A stretch of DNA of 39,469 nucleotides, from the NCBI GenBank assembly GCA_003170915.1, contig PMYB01000101.1, forward strand, positions 1 through 39,469, in the 5' to 3' direction. The translations under genes and the position numbers were made by a program. Under the pieces are notes generated by a model. It was not told the origin of the DNA and ran no database searches. It saw nothing but the letters and a program-made list of their open reading frames with translations. Source of the stretch: Bryobacterales bacterium. Lineage in GTDB: Bacteria; Acidobacteriota; Terriglobia; Bryobacterales; Bryobacteraceae. Shown piece by piece: positions 25,256-33,925 of this stretch; the first letter of the stretch is position 1, and the number at the start of each line of letters is the position of its first letter.

Positions 25256-28200
25256 ATGATGCGAACTCTGCTGGTTGCTCTCATTGCGAATGGCGCGGCG
25301 CTGGCCGCGAATCCGGTGAAAGACGCGGTCCCGCTGTTCTTCATTGCGAATCACGGGCAGGCGCCGCCGGCGGTACGGTTCATGGCCAAAGGCTCCGGAC
25401 TGACTGCCTACTTCTCACCCGGTGGAGCTTTGTTTCGTGTGGCCGGCCGGTCCGTTCACATGCAATTCGAAAAGGCCAACCCATCCCCGCTGATCGAGGG
25501 AATAGAACGGTTGCCGGGGCACGCCAATTTTCTGATTGGCGCGCCGCGGGATTGGCGGCCGGATGTTCCGCTTTATGGGGCCGTGGTGTACCGGGCGCTG
25601 TACCCGGGGATCGACATGGTCTACGGCGGCCAGGGACGGGATCTGAAGTCCGAGTTCGTGGTGGCGCCAGGGGCCGACCCGTCGCGCATCCGGGTCCGGT
25701 ACGATGGAGCCGGCAGCGTGCGCATCGAGGAAGACGGCGCTCTGGCGATCCCGGTGAATGGGCGGGAACTGCGCGAGCAGGCGCCCTCGATCTACCAGGA
25801 ACAGAGCGGCGGGCGAGTGGCGGTGGAAGGCCGGTTCGCCGTGGATGTCGATGGCGCCGTGAGGTTCGTGGTAGGGGACTACGATGTGGCCCGCCCGTTG
25901 ATCATCGACCCGGTGCTTTCCTACAGTACGTTGCTGGGCGGCTCGGGTTTCGACACCGCCACCTCGCTGGCAGTGGACTCGGCAGGGGCGGCATACGTGG
26001 CGGGATTTACCGAATCCTACAATTTTCCGACCGCCAACCCCGAGCAGAGTTACAACGCCGGAGGAAACGATGTCTTCGTGGCGAAGTTCAACCCATCTGG
26101 AAGCGGATTGGCGTACTGCACCTATGTGGGCGGATCGGCCGACGACCGGGCGTACGGAATCGCGGTGGATGGGAACGGATTTGCCTATGTGACGGGTTCA
26201 ACCAACTCGGGAAATTTCCCGGTGCGCAATGCGCTGCAGTCCCGGCTCGCGGGCGGGCGGAACGCGTTCGTCTTGAAGTTGAGTCTCGCCGGAAACAGCC
26301 TGGTCTTTAGCACCTACCTGGGCGGCAACGCCTCGGACAACGGGAACGGGATTGCGTTGGATGCGGGGGGAAATGCGTACGTGGTGGGTGACACGACGTC
26401 CACCAACTTCCCGGCGACCGGGATGCAGAGAGGCAACCATGGCGGGCAGGACGCTTTCGTGGCCAAGCTCAGCGCGGATGGAAGCCGCTTGTTGTACAGC
26501 ACCTACCTCGGTGGGGAAAGCAACGACCGCGGTGCCGGCATCGCGGTGGACGCGAGCGGCAGTGCGTACATCACCGGCTCGACGTACTCGGCGGACTTCC
26601 CGGTGGCGAGCGCATTTCAGATCCGAAACGCCGGCGGCCAGGACGCATTCATTGCCCGGCTCAGCGCCGACGGGAATTCGCTCCTGTTCAGTACCTACCT
26701 GGGCGGGACGGGCGGCATCGCGGCCTACCCCGAAGCAGCGCAGGGGATTGCTTTGGACAGCCAGGGAAGCGCCTACGTCACTGGCGTGACCAGTTCGGCG
26801 GACTTCCCACTGCTGCATGCGGTACAAACTTCCCGGCGCGGCTCAACCGACGCCTTCGTGACCAAAGTGAACGCCTCCGGCGCGTTGATATACAGCACGT
26901 ACCTGGGCGGGTCTGGTGTGGAGGTGGGCAATGCCATTGCCGTGGACGCGACCGGCAGCGCATATGTGGCGGGGTATAGCTACTCGACCGATCTGCTGGT
27001 GACCAATGCGCTCCAGGCGGCCAATGCCGGCGATTGCGACGCGTTCCTGGCGAAACTGAGCGCGACGGGAGATTCCCTGGCCTACCTCAGCTACCTGGGA
27101 GGAAACAACTCGGACACTGCCACGGCGGTGGCGCTGAGCCCCTCCGGGAACGTCTATGTGGCGGGCTGGACGCTCTCGACGAATTTTCCGTTGTTCAACC
27201 CATACCAGTCCGCCAACGCGGGCAGTTACGGGGCGTTCGTGACGAAGATGATCTTCAACCAGTCGCTGACGGTGGTGGGCGTTGCTCCGAATTCGGGGAG
27301 CGGAGCTTCGCAGACGTTCAGCTTTCAGTTTGCCGACGCTAACGGTGCATCCGATCTGACGAGCGTTTCAGCCTTATTCAACGCGTCGCTGAAGGTGGCG
27401 GACGGATGCTCAGTGACGTACAATCGCGCACAAAACACGCTTTCGTTGTTGACGGATGCGGGGACAGCGCCGGCGGGGACCATCACGCCGGGCAGTGGCA
27501 CCCAGCAAAACAGCCAGTGCGTTCTGAACGGAAGCGGGTCGAGCGTCTCGACAACGGGCACGGTGCTGACGGTGAATCTGGCGCTCACGTTCTTCCCGGC
27601 GTTCAACGGAAACAAGAACATCTACATGCAGGCGACCAGCCCGTCTGGGTCGAGCAACTGGCAGGCTCTCGGAACCTGGACCGTGCCGGTGCCTGCAGCG
27701 GGCACCACCGCGGTATCGGTGACACCGGCATCGGGGAGCGGGCTGCAGCAGACGTTCACGTTCCAGTACTCCGACAGCAGCGGCGCCGCCGATCTGACCG
27801 ATGTATGGCTCTGGTTCAACACCGGCCTCACCTATGGTCACGGCGTGGGTTCCTGCCTCCTGTACCTCATTCGGCCCTCCAACACCCTGTACCTGTATTC
27901 GAACGTCTCCGAATCCTGGCTGGCTCCGGTCACGCTGGGCACCTCCGCAACCTTAGGCAACGGCCTATGCTCGATCAACGTGCCGTCTTCCGGTGTGACC
28001 TTATCGGGCACCGGCCTGGTGCTCAGTCTCCCGGTCACGTTTACCACCCAGTTCTCGGGGCAGAAGAACATCTATATGTACGACGCCAGCGGGGCGATCA
28101 ACAGCGGCTGGCAGACCATGGGGACGTGGACCGTGCCGGCAACGGCGGGCCCCGCGGTCTCGGTCGTATCAGTGACCCCCTCATCCGGTAGCGGGTTGCA

Positions 28201-28591
28201 GCAGACCTTCACGTTCCAGTACTCCGACAGCAGCGGCGCCACTGATCTGACCCAGGTGTGGCTCTGGTTCAATACCGGACTGACCTTAAGCCAAGAGGGG
28301 AACTCCTGCCTGTTGTATCTGGACCGCGACTCCAACGACTTGTTCCTGTCCGTTGAGGCCGGCAACGGCTGGACGGTGGCGACACTGGGCAGTTCCATCA
28401 CGTTGGGCAACAGCCAGTGCAGCGTCGGCATGCAATCGGTGGCGCTGACCCTGTCCGGCACGAACCTGACGCTGAGCCTGGGTATAACGTTCAGTGCGGG
28501 ATTTGCCGGAGCGAAGAACATTTACGCCAACGGCTTGGGGACGAGCCTCAGCAGCGGCTGGCAGACTATGGGGACGTGGACCGTGCCATGA
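25256..28591 (+). CDS. Exported SBBP beta-propeller protein with three tandem C-terminal domains
   Basis: A 1111-residue secreted protein of unknown function. After a signal peptide (MMRTLLVALIANGAALA) comes the N-terminal domain often paired with SBBP repeats (residues about 20-215, with FFIANHGQAP and YGAVVYRALYPGIDMVYGG). Seven SBBP repeats follow from about 220 to 665, each with a Y-S-T-Y-L-G-G core and GxAYVxGxTxSxxFP, consistent with a seven-bladed propeller. The C-terminus (about 672-1111) is three tandem copies of a roughly 145-residue domain, each starting VTPxSGSGxxQTFTFQYSDSSGA and ending GWQTMGTWTVP or close to it. ATG 25256 or 25259 is plausible, with CAGG upstream. Adhesion or cell-surface binding is a guess. 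Confidence 0.88.
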   Translation: MMRTLLVALIANGAALAANPVKDAVPLFFIANHGQAPPAVRFMAKGSGLTAYFSPGGALFRVAGRSVHMQFEKANPSPLIEGIERLPGHANFLIGAPRDWRPDVPLYGAVVYRALYPGIDMVYGGQGRDLKSEFVVAPGADPSRIRVRYDGAGSVRIEEDGALAIPVNGRELREQAPSIYQEQSGGRVAVEGRFAVDVDGAVRFVVGDYDVARPLIIDPVLSYSTLLGGSGFDTATSLAVDSAGAAYVAGFTESYNFPTANPEQSYNAGGNDVFVAKFNPSGSGLAYCTYVGGSADDRAYGIAVDGNGFAYVTGSTNSGNFPVRNALQSRLAGGRNAFVLKLSLAGNSLVFSTYLGGNASDNGNGIALDAGGNAYVVGDTTSTNFPATGMQRGNHGGQDAFVAKLSADGSRLLYSTYLGGESNDRGAGIAVDASGSAYITGSTYSADFPVASAFQIRNAGGQDAFIARLSADGNSLLFSTYLGGTGGIAAYPEAAQGIALDSQGSAYVTGVTSSADFPLLHAVQTSRRGSTDAFVTKVNASGALIYSTYLGGSGVEVGNAIAVDATGSAYVAGYSYSTDLLVTNALQAANAGDCDAFLAKLSATGDSLAYLSYLGGNNSDTATAVALSPSGNVYVAGWTLSTNFPLFNPYQSANAGSYGAFVTKMIFNQSLTVVGVAPNSGSGASQTFSFQFADANGASDLTSVSALFNASLKVADGCSVTYNRAQNTLSLLTDAGTAPAGTITPGSGTQQNSQCVLNGSGSSVSTTGTVLTVNLALTFFPAFNGNKNIYMQATSPSGSSNWQALGTWTVPVPAAGTTAVSVTPASGSGLQQTFTFQYSDSSGAADLTDVWLWFNTGLTYGHGVGSCLLYLIRPSNTLYLYSNVSESWLAPVTLGTSATLGNGLCSINVPSSGVTLSGTGLVLSLPVTFTTQFSGQKNIYMYDASGAINSGWQTMGTWTVPATAGPAVSVVSVTPSSGSGLQQTFTFQYSDSSGATDLTQVWLWFNTGLTLSQEGNSCLLYLDRDSNDLFLSVEAGNGWTVATLGSSITLGNSQCSVGMQSVALTLSGTNLTLSLGITFSAGFAGAKNIYANGLGTSLSSGWQTMGTWTVP

Positions 28592-28607
28592 CCGGACATG
28601 AGTCCGT

Positions 28608-29417
28608 TCAGCTTCGCCGGATCAGGTCGAACCAGTTGAAGTCGGCATTGTGAAACTCGAGGTAGAGCACAGTGTCGAAAACCGCGGGTGCCAGCATGTA
28701 GTCCAGCTTGGTCAGATCGTGCCATTCCGACCACGGCGCTCCGCCGTCGGTCTTGTTTCCCCATTCGGTCTCGGGTAACCGGCCCTCGCGCTCCCAGCGC
28801 GCCTTCGGGTAACCGAGTTCGATCCACCGTCCACCGACAGGCAGGTGCCGCAACAGGGCCTGCGCCTCCATTCTCGCGGCTTCCAATGGCGCATGGATAA
28901 GCGCACCGCAACAGTAGATCGCGTCGTAGTCGGCGGGCAGTGGCCGCAGCGAATCCAAGTCGCGCATATGGCAAAATGAGGCATCTCGAATTCCTTTGAG
29001 ATGGCAGACTCTCTCGACGAAACGCACATTCGACTCGACGATGTCGAGAAATGTCACTCTGGCGCCGTGTTCCGCGTAATGTACCGTGTCCGGGGCGAGG
29101 CCGCATCCCACGTCCAGAATCTTCTTTCCGCGAAACACGTCTCTATAGATGGTCTGGTACCAGCCCCTGACTGAAAACGCTTTCCCCGTAGAGCTGCCCG
29201 CATAGCTTGTCTCCCACTTCTCCACAACCTCCGCGTCGCTGAGTGCCAGCAGATCGGCGGACATTCTACGCTCGTACTGGTCGTAGGGGACCTCGCCCCA
29301 CTTCTTTCGGAGCACATCGAAAGACTTGCGCAAGTTCGGATCCTGGTCCAAGTCGACCGGCCAAACTCCGGCCGCTTTCCGCCACTCCGGATGCATCGGA
29401 GGAGATTCTTTGATCAT
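28608..29417 (-). CDS. Class I SAM-dependent methyltransferase
   Basis: A 269-residue methyltransferase with Rossmann motif I (KILDVGCGLAPDTVHYA), an acidic motif II region (ARVTFLDIVESN) and a motif IV-like segment (YDAIYCCGALIHAP). About 85 residues precede the fold and may bind substrate. ATG 29417 overlaps the stop of the radical SAM gene by 4 nt (ATGA), so the two proteins are probably made together and act in one pathway, likely sugar or lipid decoration in the surface-polysaccharide cluster. The methyl acceptor is unknown. It converges with the SBBP protein gene. Confidence 0.88.
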   Translation of the reverse strand: MIKESPPMHPEWRKAAGVWPVDLDQDPNLRKSFDVLRKKWGEVPYDQYERRMSADLLALSDAEVVEKWETSYAGSSTGKAFSVRGWYQTIYRDVFRGKKILDVGCGLAPDTVHYAEHGARVTFLDIVESNVRFVERVCHLKGIRDASFCHMRDLDSLRPLPADYDAIYCCGALIHAPLEAARMEAQALLRHLPVGGRWIELGYPKARWEREGRLPETEWGNKTDGGAPWSEWHDLTKLDYMLAPAVFDTVLYLEFHNADFNWFDLIRRS

Positions 29418-30592
29418 GTCTTGAATGATTCTGTCACCTGGCTGGGCCCGGGGAGGCCCCGGTTGACCCGATAGTTCTGCCGCACTTCTTCGATCGTGTA
29501 GAACAGACGGGAATCGTTCTTCACGTTGCCGATCCCCGCCGTCGAATCTCTGTAAAACATGGTGCCGGCTTGTTTCATGCGAACGATCTCGCCAAACAGA
29601 TCCCGTGGCGCGACGAAGCCGGTCTTCTGTTCTTCGAAACGGGCCCGGTCCGGGAACCCCACTACGATATCCTGCTGATAATGCACATCGCAACTGCAGT
29701 TGATTCCAGCCTCGGGGCAGGAGATGGCAACGCGGCTGAGCTCGAGCTCATCACGAAAGACGTTGCCAATCGACGGATGATGGACGCTGATGCATGGAGT
29801 AATGTCTCCCGTCTGCAAGTTGACGCCGATGACCTTGCTTCCCGCGAAGCATTTCGTTTCGGTGGTATCGATGCCACCTTCCAGCATGAGAAACTGGCTC
29901 AACGAGCTGAAATGATGGCGAAGCCGGTCCCGTTCTTCCTCGGTATAGGCCCCCGGAAAGCTGCTCGAAAACAGAGTGGTGGGGTAAAAGCAGATATTCA
30001 GTTTTGCGCACCTTTCCGCCAGTTCGTCCAGACGATGGAGGCGAGCCGGATGGCCCACATACCGCAGGAAGATCCTATGTCCAGCGTCTCGGAGCGCGTG
30101 GATTTTCTCAAAATAACGGTCTTCGTCGATCTCCGCTTCCGGATGAAAGGATGCCATCACGTAGTCGACCCGGGGGGAAGATTGGCTGGCCAGAAAGCGA
30201 AATCCAGGATGATTCCGGCCCACCAAAAGGGCGGTATAGAACGCCACCCGATTGCCTCCCTCGAACAGATACCGGCACAGGAGATCGAGATTCGGCGCGA
30301 TCAGGGGCTCGCCGCCAGTGAACTGCAACAGCCACTTACTTTTGGCGGTGGTGCGACGGTTGAAGAAGCCGCCAACGTTCGCGATCCATTCCGTTGAGCG
30401 AAACGGCTCCAGTTGCTTGAAGTCCAGCACCTGCCCGCTCTCGGCAAGCCAGCAATACCCGCACCGGTGCGTACAGGTATCGAATATGTAGACTTCGGCA
30501 ACCCGGTACCCGAGCCCCGGCGCCGAAGCCGGCAAGCTTTCGATCTGCGGGATGGGCGGTCTTCCCCATTTGCGCAAGAATTGCCGTAGCAT
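29414..30592 (-). CDS. Radical SAM protein with SPASM-like C-terminus
   Basis: A 392-residue iron-sulfur enzyme that would cleave S-adenosylmethionine to start radical chemistry. The cluster motif CTHRCGYC (CX3CX2C) lies at 40-47 and FTGGEP at 91-96. Further cysteines in the C-terminal part (CFAGSKVIGV, DITPCISVHH, then CPEAGINCSC) resemble a SPASM domain with auxiliary clusters, and HHPSIGNV fits that fold. The start ATG 30592 sits very close to an AAGG; GTG 30595 is one codon earlier. It is coupled to the following methyltransferase by a 4-nt overlap and follows the fused methyltransferase by 80 nt. No precursor peptide gene is evident, so a small-molecule or sugar substrate is more likely than a RiPP. 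Confidence 0.9.
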   Translation of the reverse strand: MLRQFLRKWGRPPIPQIESLPASAPGLGYRVAEVYIFDTCTHRCGYCWLAESGQVLDFKQLEPFRSTEWIANVGGFFNRRTTAKSKWLLQFTGGEPLIAPNLDLLCRYLFEGGNRVAFYTALLVGRNHPGFRFLASQSSPRVDYVMASFHPEAEIDEDRYFEKIHALRDAGHRIFLRYVGHPARLHRLDELAERCAKLNICFYPTTLFSSSFPGAYTEEERDRLRHHFSSLSQFLMLEGGIDTTETKCFAGSKVIGVNLQTGDITPCISVHHPSIGNVFRDELELSRVAISCPEAGINCSCDVHYQQDIVVGFPDRARFEEQKTGFVAPRDLFGEIVRMKQAGTMFYRDSTAGIGNVKNDSRLFYTIEEVRQNYRVNRGLPGPSQVTESFKT

Positions 30593-30672
30593 CACCTTCA
30601 GCGTAGCCGAGTGCCAGCGGCCGAATCAAGCAGGCAGCGATCTTGTGCTCGGTCTCCGCCCGCATCGGCAGC

Positions 30673-32058
30673 TCAGGCTGTCCGGATGAACGTCAGATTC
30701 TCCTCCTGATCGGAGCTTTGCGCCTCGGTCTCGACAAGCCGGAACCCCGCCGAGGTCAGGAATCGCATGACATCCTCCTTGCGCGACGCACCCCGATAGA
30801 GTTCGAACGGTGCCGTCTGCACTTCGAGCGAAATGCGGTCGATGTCCTTCAGCCGTTCGCCCGCCGAGCGGATGACCGCAAGGTCGGTGCCTTGAGCGTC
30901 GATCTGCAGGTAATCGACCTTTCGAATCCCCGCGCCATCCAGAAACGTATCCAAGCGCATCGTGGGGACCGTAACCGTCGCCGTCACCGCCAGGTCCCCG
31001 CCGCCGATCCATCGCGCGAGTCCTTCCGGCGCGAATGGCAGCAACGAACTCGCGCCCTCGTAGCGGTTGAGGTGGAAAGGGACGCTGCCATTCTCTTCGG
31101 CAACTGCCACCGGCAGCACGACGTAATTCGCCAGCACGCCCATCAGACGGGACGCGGCAGCCAGGTTCGGCTCGAATGCGTACACGCGAAGAGCCGGGTT
31201 TTGTCGCGCCGCCGCCAGCGTCTTCTCGACATTGTGCACTCCTACATCGAGCCAGATCTGGTCCGGTGCCGGGTGCAACAGGCTCGCTCGATCGCCGGCC
31301 GGAATCAATGATTCGGGCGCCTCCAGCAGCAGCGTGAGATGCGGGTTCGACAGCTTGGTGCGGGACGCGACAAAGATGCATCGCAAGTTCTTGCCATCGC
31401 GAGACGATTCTCCGCTGCTGGTCCACTCGAAATCGAAATCCGGGTGGTTCGGACGCGTGTCGCTCGTGTAAACGAAGGAAAAACCCATCCGGCTGAGCGC
31501 CATCGCCACAAACGCCGGACTCGGCCGGCACCCAAAACCGGAAACCGCCTGGTTTTTTGTCGCCGGCGGCTCGTCCTCCAATTGATAGATAGGCCGGGGG
31601 TAATCGGTCACCACTGTTTCCAGCAGCAGAAGCTCTCCACAACAGCCCGCAATGTTGCGCAGAGCCGCAATCGGATTCTCGATGTGATACAGCAGGCCGT
31701 AACAGAAAACAATGTCGAATCGTCCCAGTTCCGACAGCCGATCGAATTCAACATTGGCCACGTGGGCTTCGCGGCCCGGATAGAGCGAGTGCAGACGAGC
31801 AATATTCTCCGGCCGGGCGTCCACACCAACCACGCGCGCTCCGCGCTCCACGAAAAACCCGGAGAGATGGCCCACGCCGCAACCCACATCCAGCACGGAT
31901 TTGCCTTCGACGGGGATCTCCAGACTTGCCAGATGGTCCAACCGCGCCTTGTTGATTAGTTGGGCATCGGCGGAATCGAATACGGCGAAACCTCCGCCTC
32001 CAAAGGGAAGGGAATGAGGAATTCCGGCACACGGTGGGGTTCTTCCAGTCAGCGGCAT
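30673..32058 (-). CDS. Fused methyltransferase: class I domain plus FkbM-type domain
   Basis: A 461-residue protein with two SAM-binding folds. The N-terminal domain (about 20-235) has motif I SVLDVGCGVGHLSGFF near 54-69 and GARVVGVDARPEN, with YGLLYHIENP as motif IV. The C-terminal domain (about 235-461) is FkbM-like: IWLDVGVHNVEKTL near 268, YAFEPN at 293-298, and the closing RLDTFLDGAGIRKVDYLQIDAQG. ATG 32058 has GGAG about 4 nt upstream; the longer in-frame extension has no family features. It leads the minus-strand operon with the radical SAM gene. It may add two methyl groups to neighbouring positions of one glycan. Function is inferred. Confidence 0.88.
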   Translation of the reverse strand: MPLTGRTPPCAGIPHSLPFGGGGFAVFDSADAQLINKARLDHLASLEIPVEGKSVLDVGCGVGHLSGFFVERGARVVGVDARPENIARLHSLYPGREAHVANVEFDRLSELGRFDIVFCYGLLYHIENPIAALRNIAGCCGELLLLETVVTDYPRPIYQLEDEPPATKNQAVSGFGCRPSPAFVAMALSRMGFSFVYTSDTRPNHPDFDFEWTSSGESSRDGKNLRCIFVASRTKLSNPHLTLLLEAPESLIPAGDRASLLHPAPDQIWLDVGVHNVEKTLAAARQNPALRVYAFEPNLAAASRLMGVLANYVVLPVAVAEENGSVPFHLNRYEGASSLLPFAPEGLARWIGGGDLAVTATVTVPTMRLDTFLDGAGIRKVDYLQIDAQGTDLAVIRSAGERLKDIDRISLEVQTAPFELYRGASRKEDVMRFLTSAGFRLVETEAQSSDQEENLTFIRTA

Positions 32059-32409
32059 GATGCTCCACTCCCGCTCGCTGGTCTCGCGGCTCCGGTTGGT
32101 TCCAGGCTCGCACTCTGCCTGGAATTTCGAACCCGCCATCGCTGTGGGACGCGCCTCTTTTCCAAGGGCATCCCGGGTCCGTCCTGTCCCGTGATGCCGG
32201 CTGTCAAAGCCTCTGGCATGATCCTCTCTTGGCACTCCCGTGTCTGTAATCGGGAAGGGATTATTGTAGCATCCCGGTCCCGCCGCCCCCGGGAAATTCC
32301 CTCTGGGACGAGTACGGCAGGCGCAGGTTCGGGTAGCGTTTGAAGAGACATTACCCAGGCGCGCAGCCGGGCTTCCCGTGCGACAATGTGCTCTTGGAGA
32401 TATTCGCTC
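32059..32409. other. Intergenic region between divergent methyltransferase genes
   Basis: 351 nt with no gene seen. It must hold both promoters. The minus strand has a possible -10 (TACAAT) at 32269-32264, without a good -35. Two short inverted repeats occur: TCCCG-N10-CGGGA near 32236-32255 and GGGAT-N9-ATCCC at 32257-32275. These could be operator sites, but evidence is thin. Confidence 0.35.
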
Positions 32410-33807
32410 ATGTACCTTACAGGTGGCGTCGGCTGGATCGCGCCCGCTCTCGCGCTGATAGTTTTGATGATTGCAGCGGCTGGGCTATTCATTCGCAGGA
32501 CATGGCTCCGCGCCGCGAGCATCGAACGGCAGCTCGAAGAATTCCGGACCCAACTTCGGGATCAACTCCGGCTGCGAGATGAGGCTGAGCAGCGGCGGGC
32601 GCAGGATGGCCAGGCCGAGATCCAGAAGGTGCGGCACGAGATCTCCGGGCAACTTGCCTCGCAGAGCGCCGCGCAGGCATACGATTCGAGTCAAATCCTG
32701 AGGGGCGTGAACGGGATTCCCTCCGCCACGGCTGCCTTGCACGATCACGTTGCGGACGTGTCGAGTCAGATCTCAACCCTGGCGGACACCGTCGAGCTCA
32801 TATTACGGCAGGCCCCCCGCAGTTGTGCCATCGATTCCAGCATTTTGGAAACCAAGACGGAAGACGAACTGATTGCCGTGGCGGAATCGGTCGCGTTCTT
32901 GCGCCCTTTGGTCCCATATCCCAAGTGGTGCTTCGATGCGGACTTGGCGAACCCGGACCTGGCCTTCCAGGTTCGCCGATGGCTGTGGCAGTATTTTCAC
33001 GATCGAAAGCGCGAAGGTCCCATTGTGATTCCCTGGCACTGTGGCACACGCCTCCGTCTGTTTCTGGGGAATGATATGAGCCGCCAGATCTACGTGGCCG
33101 GATGCGTGGAGCCCAATGAGTTCGCCTTTTTTGACCATGTGCTGCAACCCGGGATGACTTTCCTCGATGCCGGAGCCAATGATGGCATCTACACAGTCTT
33201 CGCGGCGAAACGTGTGGGCAACGGGGGAACAGTTTGGGCGTTTGAGCCAAGTGGACGGGAATTGAGCCGCCTGCGGCACAACCTGGAACTCAATCGTCTG
33301 ACTGCACGCGTCTTCCCGCTGGCGCTCGCCGATTGCAGCGGGCAGGCGGAATTGAGCGTGGGCGCGTACGAGCATGCGGGCCTCAACACACTGGGCGCGT
33401 TCGCCCACCAGACCGAGATGGAGAGGAAAGCTCTTGTGGAGGTGCGGCGCCTCGATGAGGTTTTGAATGAAAACCCGCTCGCTCGTCTGGACCTCATGAA
33501 AATCGATGTCGAGGGAGCCGAACTGCGGCTGCTTCGAGGCGCGGTTGAAACGCTGCGGAAATATCGGCCGGTTCTGCTTTTCGAGGTCTCCGAAGGTTCC
33601 TTGAAGCACCAAGGCGGCAGTCCCCGGGAATTGCTGGCCTTTCTGCACACCGAGAACTACCTCATTCACGCATTCGACCGGGTGACGGGATTGCCTGTGC
33701 CCGCTGCGCCGGGGGTCTTCGCGGAGAACATGATTGGATATCCAGTGGAGAAACCGATGCCTGCGAGCTCGCGCTGGTCATGGCCAACCCAATCCCTGTC
33801 ACAGTGA
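32410..33807 (+). CDS. FkbM-family methyltransferase with membrane anchor and coiled coil
   Basis: A 465-residue protein. Residues about 8-28 are a membrane helix (WIAPALALIVLMIAAAGLF). A coiled coil follows (about 32-90, ERQLEEFRTQLRDQLRLRDE). The FkbM domain lies in the C-terminal half: TFLDAGANDGIYTVFAAKRVG (motif I), VWAFEPSGRELSRL, and RLDLMKIDVEGAELRLLRGA, the family hallmark. It probably O-methylates a sugar at the membrane face. ATG 32410 has GGAG about 12 nt upstream; an 8-residue longer form is possible. The anchor and coiled coil suggest membrane tethering and oligomerisation with the polysaccharide machinery, which is inference. Confidence 0.88.
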   Translation: MYLTGGVGWIAPALALIVLMIAAAGLFIRRTWLRAASIERQLEEFRTQLRDQLRLRDEAEQRRAQDGQAEIQKVRHEISGQLASQSAAQAYDSSQILRGVNGIPSATAALHDHVADVSSQISTLADTVELILRQAPRSCAIDSSILETKTEDELIAVAESVAFLRPLVPYPKWCFDADLANPDLAFQVRRWLWQYFHDRKREGPIVIPWHCGTRLRLFLGNDMSRQIYVAGCVEPNEFAFFDHVLQPGMTFLDAGANDGIYTVFAAKRVGNGGTVWAFEPSGRELSRLRHNLELNRLTARVFPLALADCSGQAELSVGAYEHAGLNTLGAFAHQTEMERKALVEVRRLDEVLNENPLARLDLMKIDVEGAELRLLRGAVETLRKYRPVLLFEVSEGSLKHQGGSPRELLAFLHTENYLIHAFDRVTGLPVPAAPGVFAENMIGYPVEKPMPASSRWSWPTQSLSQ

Positions 33808-33868
33808 AGCCAAGACGCAGTTCAGTGGCCTGGGCGTATTTTTCGTGGGACTCGCAAACAAGTAGACA

Positions 33869-33887
33869 CCGGTGGCAAGGCCACCGG
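33869..33887. terminator. GC-rich hairpin downstream of the FkbM gene
   Basis: CCGGTGGC-AAG-GCCACCGG is a perfect 8-bp stem with a 3-nt loop, 61 nt after the FkbM stop. It has no T run after it, so it may be a weak or factor-dependent terminator, a transcript-end stabiliser, or part of a dispersed palindromic repeat. Confidence 0.4.
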
Positions 33888-33925
33888 CGCCACGGTGCCC
33901 GGCCAGCCCAAGTTACAATTGAGAA

